64,000 nucleotides of DNA from Planomonospora parontospora (GCA_014647935.1 BMQD01000010.1:1-64000), one strand, 5' to 3'. Positions 11,561 through 21,693 are shown, counted from the first letter of the stretch. The notes: a model not told the origin generated them from the sequence alone. Numbers and translations are program-made.

Positions 11561-12633
11561 CCGGCGTTCCGCTGAGGGATCCCCCGCTCCCAGGGCCAGC
11601 GCCGCACGTCGGGCTCCGGCACGGCGGGCTGGGTACGGCCGGCGATCTGCTCCCTCGGGTTGTGCGCCTGCATCGGGGTGACGAACCGCTCGTAGGCCTC
11701 CTCCCAGCGCATGTCCTGCGGGTCGGTCGCCGACCGGTGCAGCGAGAGGTCCACGAGGGTGCGCAGCGCCCCGTTGGCCCCGGCGTTGACGGCCCACTGC
11801 TCGGAGGTCTCCAGGCCGATGTCGTGGTGTTCGAGGAGGCCGGGTTCTCCGGCCACGAACCCGGCGAGGATCGCGGTGTCGGTCGTGACGGCCTCGTACT
11901 CCTTCGTCTTGAGCCCGGTGACGCAGTCGCTGATGCGGTTCTTCCTGGTGACCTCCGCCCCGGCCCGGTCGATCTCGGTCTCGGAGGTCGAGGCGGCGAG
12001 CGTGCAGACCTTCTTGCCCCGGAGCTGCGTCAGCGAGGTGATGTCGGGATGCCCCTTCCGGGTGATGACGGACTGCTGGGTCTCCAGGTAGGGCGCGGAG
12101 AACCCGATCGCGCGGTTGGCGCTGCGAGCCGGTGTCACGCTGAACGTGGCCACGACGAGATCGACCTTCACGTGCTGGCCCGCGGCGTTCCTGGCCGTCA
12201 TCCGGGCCCGGTCCTCGGTCTCGATGGACAGGAACTCGACCTCACTCGCGCGGAAGCCGAGGTCGGCGGCGATCATGAGGGCGATCTGGATGTCGAACCC
12301 CTCGTAGGTGCCGTCCGGCTTGCGGAGCGCGATGCCGGGGGTGTCGTCCTTCACTCCGACCAACAGGCTCCGCCTGCCGTTCAGGCCCGCCTGTTCCAGC
12401 AGCTCCGCCTCGGTCGGCGGTCCCGTCTCCCAGACCGCCCAGCCCGCGACGACCACCGCCGCCACGACGGCGGCGAGCCACCCGGCGAGGCGCAGGCCGC
12501 GGCCGCCCGGCAGGACGTCACCGGGTCCCGGCCGGCCTGCGGGGTCGGGCTCCGGCGGCTCCACGGGCGGGGGCGGTCCGGCCGCCTGTCCCGCTCCGGG
12601 GTCGGGCTCCGGTTTCGTCCTTCTGATGCGCAT
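11557..12633 (-). CDS. Membrane-tethered family 3 solute-binding protein (glutamate-type)
   Basis: Extracytoplasmic amino-acid-binding protein of the bacterial family 3 type, 358 aa. A Pro-rich cytoplasmic tail (residues 1-45) leads into one transmembrane segment (about 47-68, GWLAAVVAAVVVAGWAVW). The periplasmic-binding fold then begins SLLVGVKDDTPGIALRKPDG and includes GFDIQIALMIAADLGF. There is no lipobox, so it is anchored by a helix instead of lipid. The start at 12633 replaces a longer frame that lacks similarity. No ABC ATPase or permease is nearby; its stop overlaps the start of a polytopic membrane protein. That pairing recalls the GlnH/GlnX amino-acid sensor upstream of PknG in mycobacteria, although no kinase gene is present here. 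Confidence 0.82.
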   Translation of the reverse strand: MRIRRTKPEPDPGAGQAAGPPPPVEPPEPDPAGRPGPGDVLPGGRGLRLAGWLAAVVAAVVVAGWAVWETGPPTEAELLEQAGLNGRRSLLVGVKDDTPGIALRKPDGTYEGFDIQIALMIAADLGFRASEVEFLSIETEDRARMTARNAAGQHVKVDLVVATFSVTPARSANRAIGFSAPYLETQQSVITRKGHPDITSLTQLRGKKVCTLAASTSETEIDRAGAEVTRKNRISDCVTGLKTKEYEAVTTDTAILAGFVAGEPGLLEHHDIGLETSEQWAVNAGANGALRTLVDLSLHRSATDPQDMRWEEAYERFVTPMQAHNPREQIAGRTQPAVPEPDVRRWPWERGIPQRNAG

Positions 12634-13002
12634 GACGCCCCCCGGATCCGATTCCCCCCGATTCCATGAAAATCTGGGGGCAGAGTACGCCAGCCGCCGG
12701 TGGCGGCGCGCGCGCCACCGGCAACAGTCACCAAGAAGTGATCGAATCGGCGTGCCTCCTCCCGCGGGGCTCACGGCCGCGCGCCTCCTCCCGCGCGGCT
12801 CCTCCCGCGGGCCTCATGGCCGCGGGCTCACGACCGCGCCGGAGTGCACGACGCCGCCGCCGAGCGCGTTCCGGACGGAGAGGGGGACCGCCCGAGCGGG
12901 GGCGGGTCCGAGCCGGTGACCGCGCACGGGCGGACAAGAAGCCCGGCGGGAATGTGCGGGATGCGCCTGCCCGAGGCGTCCCGGTGAAACTACCCTTGGC
13001 CG
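12634..13002. other. Intergenic region, no gene supported
   Basis: 369 bp between divergent genes. The middle (about 12750-12845) is low-complexity, with repeated CCTCCCGCG-like blocks. A TACCCT hexamer at 12991-12996 serves the gene at 13003. No open frame has family character. Confidence 0.6.
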
Positions 13003-13467
13003 ATGGCCGATCTCACGACCCCCGCCTCCCCCAACCGGATCGCGCCGGTCGGGGTGATCGCCGGGGGCGCCCTGCTGGTGGTGGCCGCGTTCCTGCCGTG
13101 GGCCGGGGTCACGGCCGACATCGCCGTCCTGGGCTCACTGAGCCGGCACGTCCGGGGCGTGGACGACTGGTCCGGGATCCTCGCACTGGTCGGCGGGGTC
13201 ATGGCCGCGGTCATCGGGGTCGCGGGCGGTGACCGGCCTTTCACCGCCCTCGCGGCCCTGCCCGGTGCGGTCACCACCGCGGTGCTGCTGGTCTTCCTCA
13301 GCGACCCGCAGGGCGGGGGCCGGAGCGCCTCCCTCGCGATCGGCGAGCTGGTGCGGGTCGAGCCGACCGTGGAGTACGGCTGGTTCGTCGCCCTGGCGGC
13401 GGCGCTGGCGGTGACCGGGTCCGCGGTCACCGCCCTGACCTCCGGCCGCCGGCTCCGTCAGTCGTAG
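13003..13467 (+). CDS. Four-helix integral membrane protein, unknown
   Basis: Predicted membrane protein of 154 aa with four hydrophobic segments: VIAGGALLVVAAFLPWAGV, ILALVGGVMAAVIGVAG, LAALPGAVTTAVLLVFL and WFVALAAALAVTGSAVTAL. The FLPW motif at the end of helix 1 and the extracytoplasmic loop after it are typical of small actinobacterial membrane proteins of unknown role. TACCCT (12991-12996) lies 6 nt from the ATG without a ribosome site, so the message is probably leaderless. The gene converges on era and their ends overlap by 10 nt. Confidence 0.75.
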   Translation: MADLTTPASPNRIAPVGVIAGGALLVVAAFLPWAGVTADIAVLGSLSRHVRGVDDWSGILALVGGVMAAVIGVAGGDRPFTALAALPGAVTTAVLLVFLSDPQGGGRSASLAIGELVRVEPTVEYGWFVALAAALAVTGSAVTALTSGRRLRQS

Positions 13468-14378
13468 AAGCCGAGGCGGCGCAGCTGCTTGGGGTCGCGC
13501 TGCCAGTCCTTGGCGACGCTGATGCGCAGGTCGAGGTAGACCCGGGTGCCGAGCAGCGCCTCGATCTGCTTGCGGGCGCGGCTGCCGACGTCCTTCAGCC
13601 GCGTGCCCTTGTGCCCGATGACGATGGCCTTCTGGGAGGGGCGCTCGACGAACATGTGCGCGTAGATGTCGAGCAGGTCGTCGCGGCCCTCGCGGGGCAG
13701 CATCTCGTCGACGACGACCGCGATCGAGTGCGGCAGCTCGTCCCGCACGCCCTCCAGCGCGGCCTCCCGGATGAGCTCGCCGACCAGGACCTGCTCCGGC
13801 TCGTCGGTGAGCTGCCCCCCCTCGTACAGCGGGGGGCTCTCGGGGAGGCGCCGGATCAGCAGGTCGCTCACCACGTCGAGCTGGTCCCCCGACTGCGCGG
13901 ACACGGGGACGATCTCCGCGAACTCGGCGAGCCGGGAGACCGCGAGCAGCTGCTCGGCGATCTGCTCGCGGGCGGCCAGGTCGCACTTGGTGACCACGGC
14001 GACCACCGGGGTCCGCTTCACCGCCGCGAGCTTCTCGGCGATGAAGCGGTCGCCCTTGCCGATGGGCTCGTTGGCCGGGAGGCAGAAGCCGATCACGTCG
14101 ACCTCGGTGAGGGTGGACAGCACCAGGCTGTCCAGCCGCTCGCCGAGCAGCGTGCGCGGCCGGTGCAGGCCGGGGGTGTCGACGATGATGAGCTGGGCGT
14201 CCGGGCGGTGCACGATGCCGCGGATGACGCGCCGGGTGGTCTGCGGCTTGGACGAGGTGATCGCCACCTTGGTGCCGACCAACGCGTTCATCAGCGTGGA
14301 CTTGCCGACGTTGGGCCGGCCGACGAAGCAGGCGAAACCCGCGCGGAAATCAGCAGCTGAGGAACTCACGTCGTCCAT
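13458..14378 (-). CDS. era: GTPase Era
   Basis: Essential GTPase that binds 16S rRNA and helps assemble the 30S subunit; 306 aa, the usual length. GTPase motifs: G1 GRPNVGKSTL, G2 region SSKPQTTRRVI, G3 DTPGLHRP, G4 TKCD. The C-terminal KH RNA-binding domain (about residues 215-300) includes AIVIGHKGTRLKDVGSRARK. It is the downstream end of the phoH-ybeY-corC-CDA-like-era block that is conserved in actinobacteria, although a lipoprotein gene has entered the block here. Confidence 0.98.
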   Translation of the reverse strand: MDDVSSSAADFRAGFACFVGRPNVGKSTLMNALVGTKVAITSSKPQTTRRVIRGIVHRPDAQLIIVDTPGLHRPRTLLGERLDSLVLSTLTEVDVIGFCLPANEPIGKGDRFIAEKLAAVKRTPVVAVVTKCDLAAREQIAEQLLAVSRLAEFAEIVPVSAQSGDQLDVVSDLLIRRLPESPPLYEGGQLTDEPEQVLVGELIREAALEGVRDELPHSIAVVVDEMLPREGRDDLLDIYAHMFVERPSQKAIVIGHKGTRLKDVGSRARKQIEALLGTRVYLDLRISVAKDWQRDPKQLRRLGFYD

Positions 14379-14440
14379 TGTCCCCGATGCGGAGGCCCGC
14401 TCTGACGGGACCGCCCCTCGGCCGCCCTCCGGGACCGTGC

Positions 14441-14773
14441 TCAGCTCCGGCGCAGGGTGCCGTCCGGGGCCGCCACGAGCAGGGTCTCGCCGCCCAGGTC
14501 GCGCACCGCCCGGGTGTCCGCCTCGCTCGGCCCGTCGCCCGCGGTGACCAGCGCCGCCGCCTCCAGGGACCGGGCTCCGCTGGAGACCGCCATGGCCACC
14601 GCGACCTGCAGCGCGGACAGGGTCAGGGAGGGCAGGTCGACGTTGGTCGACGAGTAGGTCCGGCCGGTCTCGTCGCGTACGGCCGCGCCCTCGGCGGCGC
14701 CGTTGCGGGCACGGGCCGAACGGGCCAGGAAGATGATCTTGTTGTCCTCGGGGTCGAGGGTCGCTTCACTCAC
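14441..14773 (-). CDS. Degenerate cytidine-deaminase-fold protein
   Basis: 110-aa protein in the position, between corC and era, where actinobacteria keep a small cytidine-deaminase-like gene (Rv2365c in M. tuberculosis). The start DPEDNKIIFLARSARARNGA and the alternation of helices resemble the deaminase fold. The zinc ligands are absent: there is no H/C-A-E motif and no PCxxC, and the protein has no cysteine at all. It is therefore unlikely to be a catalytic deaminase. A structural or ribosome-related role is possible but unproven. It is upstream of era on the same strand, 62 bp away. Confidence 0.7.
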   Translation of the reverse strand: MSEATLDPEDNKIIFLARSARARNGAAEGAAVRDETGRTYSSTNVDLPSLTLSALQVAVAMAVSSGARSLEAAALVTAGDGPSEADTRAVRDLGGETLLVAAPDGTLRRS

Positions 14774-14815
14774 GGCACAAGGGTATTCAGCCCCGCCGCG
14801 CCCCCGCGCACCCGG

Positions 14816-15664
14816 TCACGTCTCGTCCCCGTCCCCCGCCGAACCGCCCGCCCGGTCGGCCAGGAACCCCGCGAGCCGCTGGGTGCGTCCGGCGTCGACG
14901 TCCGCGATCCCGGCGTGCACCAGCGACACCAGGGTCCTCCCCGAGCGGATGAGGACCACGTGCATCTCGTACGGGTATCCGTTCAGCCTGCCGTGCAGGC
15001 GCCTGGCCCGCATGTCGTCCCCGACCGCGTCCAACGCCAGGTCCGATCCCGTGAGCAGGGTCTCCCGGTCCGCCGCGGCGCCGGTCGCGGGGACGGCCGC
15101 GACCCGGCAGCGGTCCAGTGCCGCGGCCAGGGCGGCGAAACGACGCTCGGCGCCCTCGCCGGGATGGCTCTCCAGGCCGATCCCCGCCAGCTCGCCCAGA
15201 CCGTGCCCGGGGTAGGTCGCGGTCACCCGTACGTCCGAAGCCCCCTGGGGAGCCCTGTGCCCGGCGCTCTCCAGCACGCGGCGGCAGTCACCGGCGGCCG
15301 GGCGGAACGGGGGCCGCCAGCCCCCGCGGAGCCGGGCCGAGAACCCTTCGGGCAGGTCCTGCGTCTGCAGGAGCAGCCCTCGCAACCGGGTCCGGTCGGC
15401 GCCCGTCCCCGCCGCACCCGAGTGCAGCACCGTCTCCGTACCTGCGCCGGCGTCCCCGCCTGCCACGGCGTCCGCCCGCACATCCGTCCGCGCACCCGTG
15501 CCCGCACCGGTCTCCGCCCCTGCGTCCGAGACCGCACCGCTCCCCGCGTGCGCACCCGCGCGCGTGCCTCCACCGGCCGCCGGTCCCGTGCCGCACCCCG
15601 CCGGGAGCCCCGCCAGAACCCCCCATACGGCGATCACGGCGGCAGCCCGAATCCCCCGCCCCAT
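14816..15664 (-). CDS. Putative secreted protein or lipoprotein, unknown
   Basis: 282-aa protein with a basic N-terminus and hydrophobic signal (AAAVIAVWGVLAGLPAGC). The cysteine could be lipidated, although Pro at -3 departs from the lipobox consensus. A long Gly/Ala/Thr-rich linker of about 60 residues follows, then a folded region of about 180 residues (from LLLQTQDLPEGFSARL). It is not part of the conserved era block in other actinobacteria, so it looks inserted. I do not recognise a family. Confidence 0.65.
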   Translation of the reverse strand: MGRGIRAAAVIAVWGVLAGLPAGCGTGPAAGGGTRAGAHAGSGAVSDAGAETGAGTGARTDVRADAVAGGDAGAGTETVLHSGAAGTGADRTRLRGLLLQTQDLPEGFSARLRGGWRPPFRPAAGDCRRVLESAGHRAPQGASDVRVTATYPGHGLGELAGIGLESHPGEGAERRFAALAAALDRCRVAAVPATGAAADRETLLTGSDLALDAVGDDMRARRLHGRLNGYPYEMHVVLIRSGRTLVSLVHAGIADVDAGRTQRLAGFLADRAGGSAGDGDET

Positions 15665-15749
15665 GGCTTCCCCCGAATGTCACGCGGGGTGGTCGCCCCC
15701 GCCGATCCGCTTCCTTCCCGCTCGACAAAAACGACAATCACCTGGAAAC

Positions 15750-15798
15750 ACCTAAGGGTGTCCTCGTCCGCGTAACGCGGACGAGGACACCCTTAGGT
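15750..15798. terminator. Perfect 23-bp hairpin between genes
   Basis: Arms 15750-15772 and 15776-15798 are exact reverse complements around the 3-nt loop TAA. It lies about 320 bp beyond the corC stop and 85 bp before the lipoprotein gene, both on the minus strand. A run of five T follows on the minus strand about 18 nt further on. It most likely ends corC-operon transcription. Confidence 0.6.
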
Positions 15799-16120
15799 CG
15801 GGCGGCGCGCAGCCGGACGGCGGCCGTGCGCACCCTTCCCCCCGAGAGTCCGCCCTTCGCGCCGCGAACCCCTCCCCGGCGCTCGGACCTTCTCTCCGGC
15901 CCCCCACTGGGGGGAGCCGCGGGGAAACAATGACGCGGCGTGCTTGCAGGACGCTTGCGGCGGGCTTGACGGGGCCGCGCCGCCCGCGGGCTCGCGACCG
16001 GCCTTCCGGGACGGCCCGGCACGGCTCCGCGGGAAGCCCGGCCGGCGGAACCGTGCCGGGCGGGCTCCCGGCGGAGTCATCCGGCGGGCGGCGGAGTCGT
16101 GCCGAGCTCGCGGCGGCCGC
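15799..16120. other. GC-rich intergenic region, no gene supported
   Basis: About 320 bp between the hairpin and the corC stop. Several GC-rich open frames cross it, but none shows a ribosome site, family motif or signal. I see nothing functional beyond possible 3' UTR sequence. Confidence 0.5.
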
Positions 16121-17425
16121 TCAGTCGTGGTCGGAGGAGGCCGCCACCACGTCCTGGCCGGCCTCCTCCAGCCGCCGGACGACGACCGTGCCGATCCTGT
16201 TGCGCCGTCCGGCGAGGCTCTCCGCGGTCAGGCTGAGCCCTTCCACCACGGCCTCCGAGCCCGCGATCGGGACACGCCCCAGTGCGTGCGCCAGCAGTCC
16301 GCCGACCGTCTCGACGTCCTCCACGTCCAGTTCGACGTCGAACAGCTCGGCCAGGTCCCCGACGGGGAGCCGGGCCGTCACCCGGACGGAGCCGTCGGCC
16401 AGCGGCTCCACGGGGGGAGTCTCCTGGTCGTACTCGTCGGTGATCTCTCCGACGATCTCCTCCAGGACGTCCTCGATGGTGACCAGGCCGGCCGTCCCGC
16501 CGTACTCGTCGATGACGATGGCCTGGTGGATCTGGCGGGCCTGCATCTCGCGGAGGAGCTGGTCGATCGGCTTGCTCTCCGGCACGTAGGTGGCCGGGCG
16601 CATGATCGACTCCACCGGCTCGGCGCGGCCCGCGTCCCCGGTGTCCTGCACCCGGCGGACGATGTCCTTGAGGTAGACGATGCCGATGACGTCGTCCTCG
16701 TTCTCGCCCACCACCGGGATGCGGGAGAAGCCGCTGCGCAGCGCGAGCGAGAGGGCCTGGTTCAGCGTCTTGCCGCGCTCGATGAACACCATGTCGGTGC
16801 GCGGCACCATGACCTCCCGCACCAGGGTGTCACCGAGCTCGAAGACCGAGTGGATCATCTCCCGCTCGTCCGGCTCGATGACCCTGCGCTGCTCGGCCAG
16901 GTCGACCAGGTCGCGCAGTTCGGCCTCGGAGGTGAACGGCCCCTCCCGGAACCCCTTGCCGGGCGTCACCGCGTTGCCCAGCAGGATGAGCAGCTTGGGG
17001 AGGGGACCGAAGATCCGGGTGAGGCCGTACACGATCGGGGCGCTCGCGAGCGCGATCGGCTCGGCGTGCTGGCGGCCCAGCGTGCGCGGCGAGACCCCGA
17101 CGATCACGTAGCTGATCACGACCATGACGGCGGCCGCGGCGGTGTAGGCCCAGCCCTGGTCGCCGAGCCAGTCGATGAAGAGCAGCGTGGCGATCACCGT
17201 GGCGACCAGCTCGCAGCTCAGCCGGAGCAGCAGCAGGAGATTGAGGTAGCGCGGCGGATCCGCGACGATCGCCTGCAGGCGCACCGCGCCCCGGCGCTCC
17301 TCCCGGAGGAACTCCTCCGCGCGCACTCGCGAGATGCGGGTGAGCGCGGTCTCCGCGCTGGCGATCAGGCCGCCGGCCACGACGAGGACGACGGCCGCGG
17401 GCAACCACCCGTTGGCGAGGTTCAC
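16121..17425 (-). CDS. CorC/HlyC family CNNM-CBS membrane protein
   Basis: Membrane protein of the hemolysin III-like/CorC (CNNM) family, 434 aa, linked elsewhere to magnesium/cobalt efflux. The N-terminal DUF21 domain has about four membrane segments ([53 protein letters not shown]). Two CBS domains follow ([40 protein letters not shown] with [20 protein letters not shown]). A CorC_HlyC C-terminal domain closes the protein. The GTG start at 17425 overlaps the ybeY stop by 4 nt (GTGA), which decides the start. Confidence 0.93.
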   Translation of the reverse strand: MNLANGWLPAAVVLVVAGGLIASAETALTRISRVRAEEFLREERRGAVRLQAIVADPPRYLNLLLLLRLSCELVATVIATLLFIDWLGDQGWAYTAAAAVMVVISYVIVGVSPRTLGRQHAEPIALASAPIVYGLTRIFGPLPKLLILLGNAVTPGKGFREGPFTSEAELRDLVDLAEQRRVIEPDEREMIHSVFELGDTLVREVMVPRTDMVFIERGKTLNQALSLALRSGFSRIPVVGENEDDVIGIVYLKDIVRRVQDTGDAGRAEPVESIMRPATYVPESKPIDQLLREMQARQIHQAIVIDEYGGTAGLVTIEDVLEEIVGEITDEYDQETPPVEPLADGSVRVTARLPVGDLAELFDVELDVEDVETVGGLLAHALGRVPIAGSEAVVEGLSLTAESLAGRRNRIGTVVVRRLEEAGQDVVAASSDHD

Positions 17426-17904
17426 CGCTGGGGGCGCACCTCCCGCCAGGACTCGAGGAGTTCGCCCTGCAGGCCGAACATCTCCTTGTGCTCCTCGGGC
17501 TCCGCGTGGTCGTAGCCGAGCAGGTGGAGGATGCCGTGCGTGCACAGCAGCTCCAGCTCCGCCTCGGTGCCGTGCCCGGCCTCGGCCCCCTGCTTGGCGG
17601 CCACCTGCGGGCAGAGCACCACGTCGCCGAGGAGCGCCGGGTCGGCGGGGGCGTCGCCCTCCTGCCGGGCTCCGGCGCCGCCGCCGGGGCGCAGCTCGTC
17701 CATCGGGAAGGCCAGCACGTCGGTCGGGCCGGGCTCCCCCATCCACCGCTCGTGCAGCTCGGACATGGCGCCCTCGTCCACGACCAGGATGGACAGCTCG
17801 GCGAGCGGGTTGATGCCCATCTTCTCCAGCACGTGCCCGGCCAGCGCCACGAGCAGCCCCTCGTCGACCTCGACGCCGGACTCGTTGTTGACCTCAATGC
17901 TCAT
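17422..17904 (-). CDS. ybeY: Endoribonuclease YbeY
   Basis: Zinc-dependent endoribonuclease for 16S rRNA 3' maturation and ribosome quality control; 160 aa. The family signature [20 protein letters not shown] supplies the three metal-binding histidines (HxxxHxxxxxH) near residue 120. The start at 17904 ([10 protein letters not shown]) matches other actinobacterial YbeY proteins; the longer frame does not. It sits 34 bp after phoH and overlaps corC, as in most bacteria. Confidence 0.97.
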   Translation of the reverse strand: MSIEVNNESGVEVDEGLLVALAGHVLEKMGINPLAELSILVVDEGAMSELHERWMGEPGPTDVLAFPMDELRPGGGAGARQEGDAPADPALLGDVVLCPQVAAKQGAEAGHGTEAELELLCTHGILHLLGYDHAEPEEHKEMFGLQGELLESWREVRPQR

Positions 17905-17938
17905 CGGAGCACCCCATCGGATCGTCCGCTCCGCTCTC

Positions 17939-19003
<1,065 letters not shown>

Positions 19004-19130
19004 GGGCGGGCCTAGCGGCCTGTTCGCCTCCAGACATCGACGGCGGATGTGCGGGAGTGCCCCGCAGGGCACCCTCTCCGTCATCGTATCCGCGATGGGG
19101 GCGATCACGCCTTCCCGTTTCGTCCCGTCC

Positions 19131-19484
19131 CTATCCGGGCGGCCAGGTCAGATCCCGGCCGCCGAGCACGTGCCCGTGGACGTGGAAGACGGTCTGGCCG
19201 GCTCCGGGCCCGGTGTTGAAGACGAGCCGGTAACCCGAGTCCGCGACGCCCTCCTGCTCGGCGACCGCGTGCGCGGCCCTGAGCACCTCGTCGGCCAGCC
19301 CGTGGTCGGCGGCGGCCAGGGCCGCCGCGGTCGGGTGGTGGTCCTTGGGGATCACCAGGACGTGGGTCGGCGCCTGCGGGTTGACGTCCCGGAAGGCCAG
19401 CGTGCGCTCGGTCTCGTGGACGATCTCCGCCGGGATCCTCCCGGCGACGATCCCGCAGAACAGGCAGTCGGCTTCACTCACCAT
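19131..19484 (-). CDS. HIT family nucleotide hydrolase
   Basis: Histidine-triad (HinT-like) protein, 117 aa, expected to hydrolyse purine nucleoside phosphoramidates or related adducts. The catalytic triad motif is VFHVHGHVLGG near residue 100. The N-terminal CLFCGIVAGRIPAEIVHE is the standard HinT start, including a Cys pair often seen in zinc-binding members. It is upstream of phoH in the same direction, as commonly found in actinobacteria. Confidence 0.95.
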   Translation of the reverse strand: MVSEADCLFCGIVAGRIPAEIVHETERTLAFRDVNPQAPTHVLVIPKDHHPTAAALAAADHGLADEVLRAAHAVAEQEGVADSGYRLVFNTGPGAGQTVFHVHGHVLGGRDLTWPPG

Positions 19485-19680
19485 GACGGCACCCTATCGC
19501 CGCCCCCGCCCGGGACCGCCCATGCGCCGCCCTCCCGCACGCCGGGGTCCGGCAATGGTCCTCCCTGCCGTCCCGGCGGCCGGGAAAGATCCACCTGAAC
19601 GGGGCGGGTGTGCGAAACTTGCGGCGGAAGACATTTGCGAGCCGCCCCCCGAGGCCGCCTGGCGAGGACACGACAGGGTC

Positions 19681-20286
19681 ATGCCCCCTAATGAACCGGA
19701 AGAGCGTAAACCCCCTGGGAAGGCCGAGCGTCCCACTGATGTGACCACCGAGACCCTCGTGGCCGACAGGTCGCTCGGGGCGGTGCCCGTCGGGTGGGAT
19801 GCCGACATGGCCGTTACCGCGCTCTACAGCGCGCACTACCGGTCCCTTGTGCGTCTCGCTGTACTGCTCGTCCGCGACATGGCAACCGCGGAGGAGGTCG
19901 TGCAGGACGCGTTCGTCGCCATTCATGGTGCCTGGCGCAGGCTGCGCGATCCCGACAAGGCACTGGCCTACCTGCGCCAGTCGGTCGTCAACCGATCACG
20001 TTCGGTGCTCCGGCACCGGGCGGTCGTCGAGAAGTACGCCCCCAAGGGCCTGCCCGACGCGCCGAGCGCCGAGAACGGCGCGATCGGCGAGCTGGAGCGG
20101 TCAGCCGTCATCGAGGCGCTGCGAGGGCTGCCCGCACGCCAGCGGGAGGCGCTCGTCCTGCGCTACTACGGAGACCTGTCCGAAGCGCAGATCGCCGACG
20201 CGATGGGCATCAGCAAAGGCGCGGTCAAGAGTCACACGGCTCGCGGCATGGCCGCCCTACGAACCTCACTGGAGCAACTGTCATGA
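19681..20286 (+). CDS. ECF RNA polymerase sigma factor (SigE/SigM-like)
   Basis: Extracytoplasmic-function sigma factor, 201 aa from ATG 19681. Region 2 (ALYSAHYRSLVRLAVLLV, then EEVVQDAFVAIHGAWRRL) binds the -10. Region 4 (LPARQREALVLRYYGDLSEA, then QIADAMGISKGAVKSHTAR) is the helix-turn-helix for the -35. A loose GAGGA lies 10-15 nt before the ATG; GTG 19741 is an alternative start. Its stop overlaps the next gene (ATGA), a single-pass membrane protein, which is the usual sigma/anti-sigma arrangement. It diverges from the HIT gene. Confidence 0.92.
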   Translation: MPPNEPEERKPPGKAERPTDVTTETLVADRSLGAVPVGWDADMAVTALYSAHYRSLVRLAVLLVRDMATAEEVVQDAFVAIHGAWRRLRDPDKALAYLRQSVVNRSRSVLRHRAVVEKYAPKGLPDAPSAENGAIGELERSAVIEALRGLPARQREALVLRYYGDLSEAQIADAMGISKGAVKSHTARGMAALRTSLEQLS

Positions 20287-20945
20287 CCGACTCCCCCGAC
20301 GAGTACGGCGAGCTTCTCCGCCGTGCCCTCAGCGCGGAGGCGGACTCGGTCGTTCCCTCCCCCGACGGGCTGGAGATCATCCGCGCTCGCATCGAACGAC
20401 GCGGGCTCCGGCGGCTGACCTGGTGGCGCGCCGGAGCCTCGGTCGCGGGGGCCGCGCTCGTCGCGGCCTCCGTCGTCATGGTGGTCCCCGGCCTGCGCGA
20501 GCAGGTGGCGCAGATCACCTTCTCCGGAGACGTCAAGCCCGTCACTCCGGCCCACACCGACCTGTCCGGGACCTCCCGGCCGCTGCCTCCGAAGAACGGG
20601 CAGGTCCCGCCCGCCGTCACCAGGTCCGGCGCGCCGCCCCCGCCCGCTCCCGAAGAGAGCAGGCGGACGACTCCGAGCCCGCCTCCGCAGCCGACTCCGG
20701 ACCCGACGCGGAAGCCCACTCCCACGCCGACCCCCACCTGCCCGACGGCGACCGCGGAGGCCGTCCCGGTGGAGCCTCCGGCGGAGTGCGAGGAGACGGC
20801 GACGCCGGCCCCGACGCCTTCGGAGTCCGCGACGCCCTCGGAGAGCCCCTGTCCCGCCGACGGCTGCCAGCAGGTGGAGGAACCCCCGCAGCCGGAGCCG
20901 CCGCTCCCGTCGGAGCAGGTCACGCCGACCCCGATCGGGGGTTAG
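20283..20945 (+). CDS. Single-pass membrane protein, putative sigma-factor partner
   Basis: 220-aa protein overlapping the ECF sigma gene by ATGA. A cytoplasmic N-terminus of about 55 residues (LLRRALSAEADSVVPSPDGL, then EIIRARIERRGLRR) leads to one membrane helix (VAGAALVAASVVMVV). The extracellular part is Pro/Thr/Ser-rich low complexity with repeats such as PTPTPTPT and four cysteines. No zinc-type (HxxxCxxC) anti-sigma motif is present. Position suggests an anti-sigma or accessory role; the Pro-rich domain may span the cell wall. Confidence 0.75.
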   Translation: MTDSPDEYGELLRRALSAEADSVVPSPDGLEIIRARIERRGLRRLTWWRAGASVAGAALVAASVVMVVPGLREQVAQITFSGDVKPVTPAHTDLSGTSRPLPPKNGQVPPAVTRSGAPPPPAPEESRRTTPSPPPQPTPDPTRKPTPTPTPTCPTATAEAVPVEPPAECEETATPAPTPSESATPSESPCPADGCQQVEEPPQPEPPLPSEQVTPTPIGG

Positions 20946-20961
20946 ACCGGGCGGGCCGGGG

Positions 20962-21693
20962 TCACCAGCGGCCGGTGCGCGACTGGAGCACCGCCGCGGC
21001 GGCGACCCCGGCGGTCGAGGTCCGCAGGACCGTCGGCCCGAGCAGCGCCGTCACGGCTCCCGCCGCCCGGAAGGCGGAGAGCTCCTCGTCGGCGATCCCG
21101 CCCTCGGGCCCGACGACCACGACGATGTCGCCGTCGCCCGGCACCTCCAGCGCCGAGAGCGGCGAGTCGGCCTCCTCGTGCAGCACGATCCCCAGCGCCG
21201 CAGCCGACAGCAGCGCGGCCACCTCGGCCGTGCCCGCCGGCGCGGCCACCTCGGGCAACCGGAACCGGCGTGACTGCTTGCCCGCCTCCCGCGCGGTGGA
21301 GCGCCACCGCGCCAGCGACTTGGCCTCCCGCTCGCCCTTCCACCGGGTGACGCAGCGCAGCGCGGCCCAGGGCACGATGACGTCGACCCCGGCCTCCGTC
21401 ATCATCTCCACGGCCAGCTCGCCGCGCTCGCCCTTGGGCAGCCCCTGGACCACGACCAGGCGCGGCCGGGACTCGGGCACCTCGTAGCGGCGCAGCACCT
21501 CCACCCGCAGCGAGTCCTTGCCCGGGGCCAGGACCACGCACTCGGCCACGGTGCCCGCCCCGTCGGTCAGGTCGAGCCGCTCGCCCTCCCGCAGCCGCCG
21601 TACGGCCGCGGCGTGGCGCCCCTCCGGCCCGCCGAACGTGAACTCGGGCAGGACCAGGTCCGCCGGGTCCGCCAGGAAGACGGGGACGGTCAT
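20962..21693 (-). CDS. rsmE: 16S rRNA (uracil1498-N3)-methyltransferase
   Basis: SPOUT-class SAM-dependent methyltransferase for U1498 of 16S rRNA, 243 aa. An N-terminal PUA-like domain ([14 protein letters not shown], then [20 protein letters not shown]) is followed by the SPOUT knot with [18 protein letters not shown] and [20 protein letters not shown], both family signatures. Its ATG overlaps the dnaJ stop (ATGA at 21690-21693), which fixes the start. The hrcA-dnaJ-rsmE order is conserved in actinobacteria and firmicutes. Confidence 0.97.
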   Translation of the reverse strand: MTVPVFLADPADLVLPEFTFGGPEGRHAAAVRRLREGERLDLTDGAGTVAECVVLAPGKDSLRVEVLRRYEVPESRPRLVVVQGLPKGERGELAVEMMTEAGVDVIVPWAALRCVTRWKGEREAKSLARWRSTAREAGKQSRRFRLPEVAAPAGTAEVAALLSAAALGIVLHEEADSPLSALEVPGDGDIVVVVGPEGGIADEELSAFRAAGAVTALLGPTVLRTSTAGVAAAAVLQSRTGRW

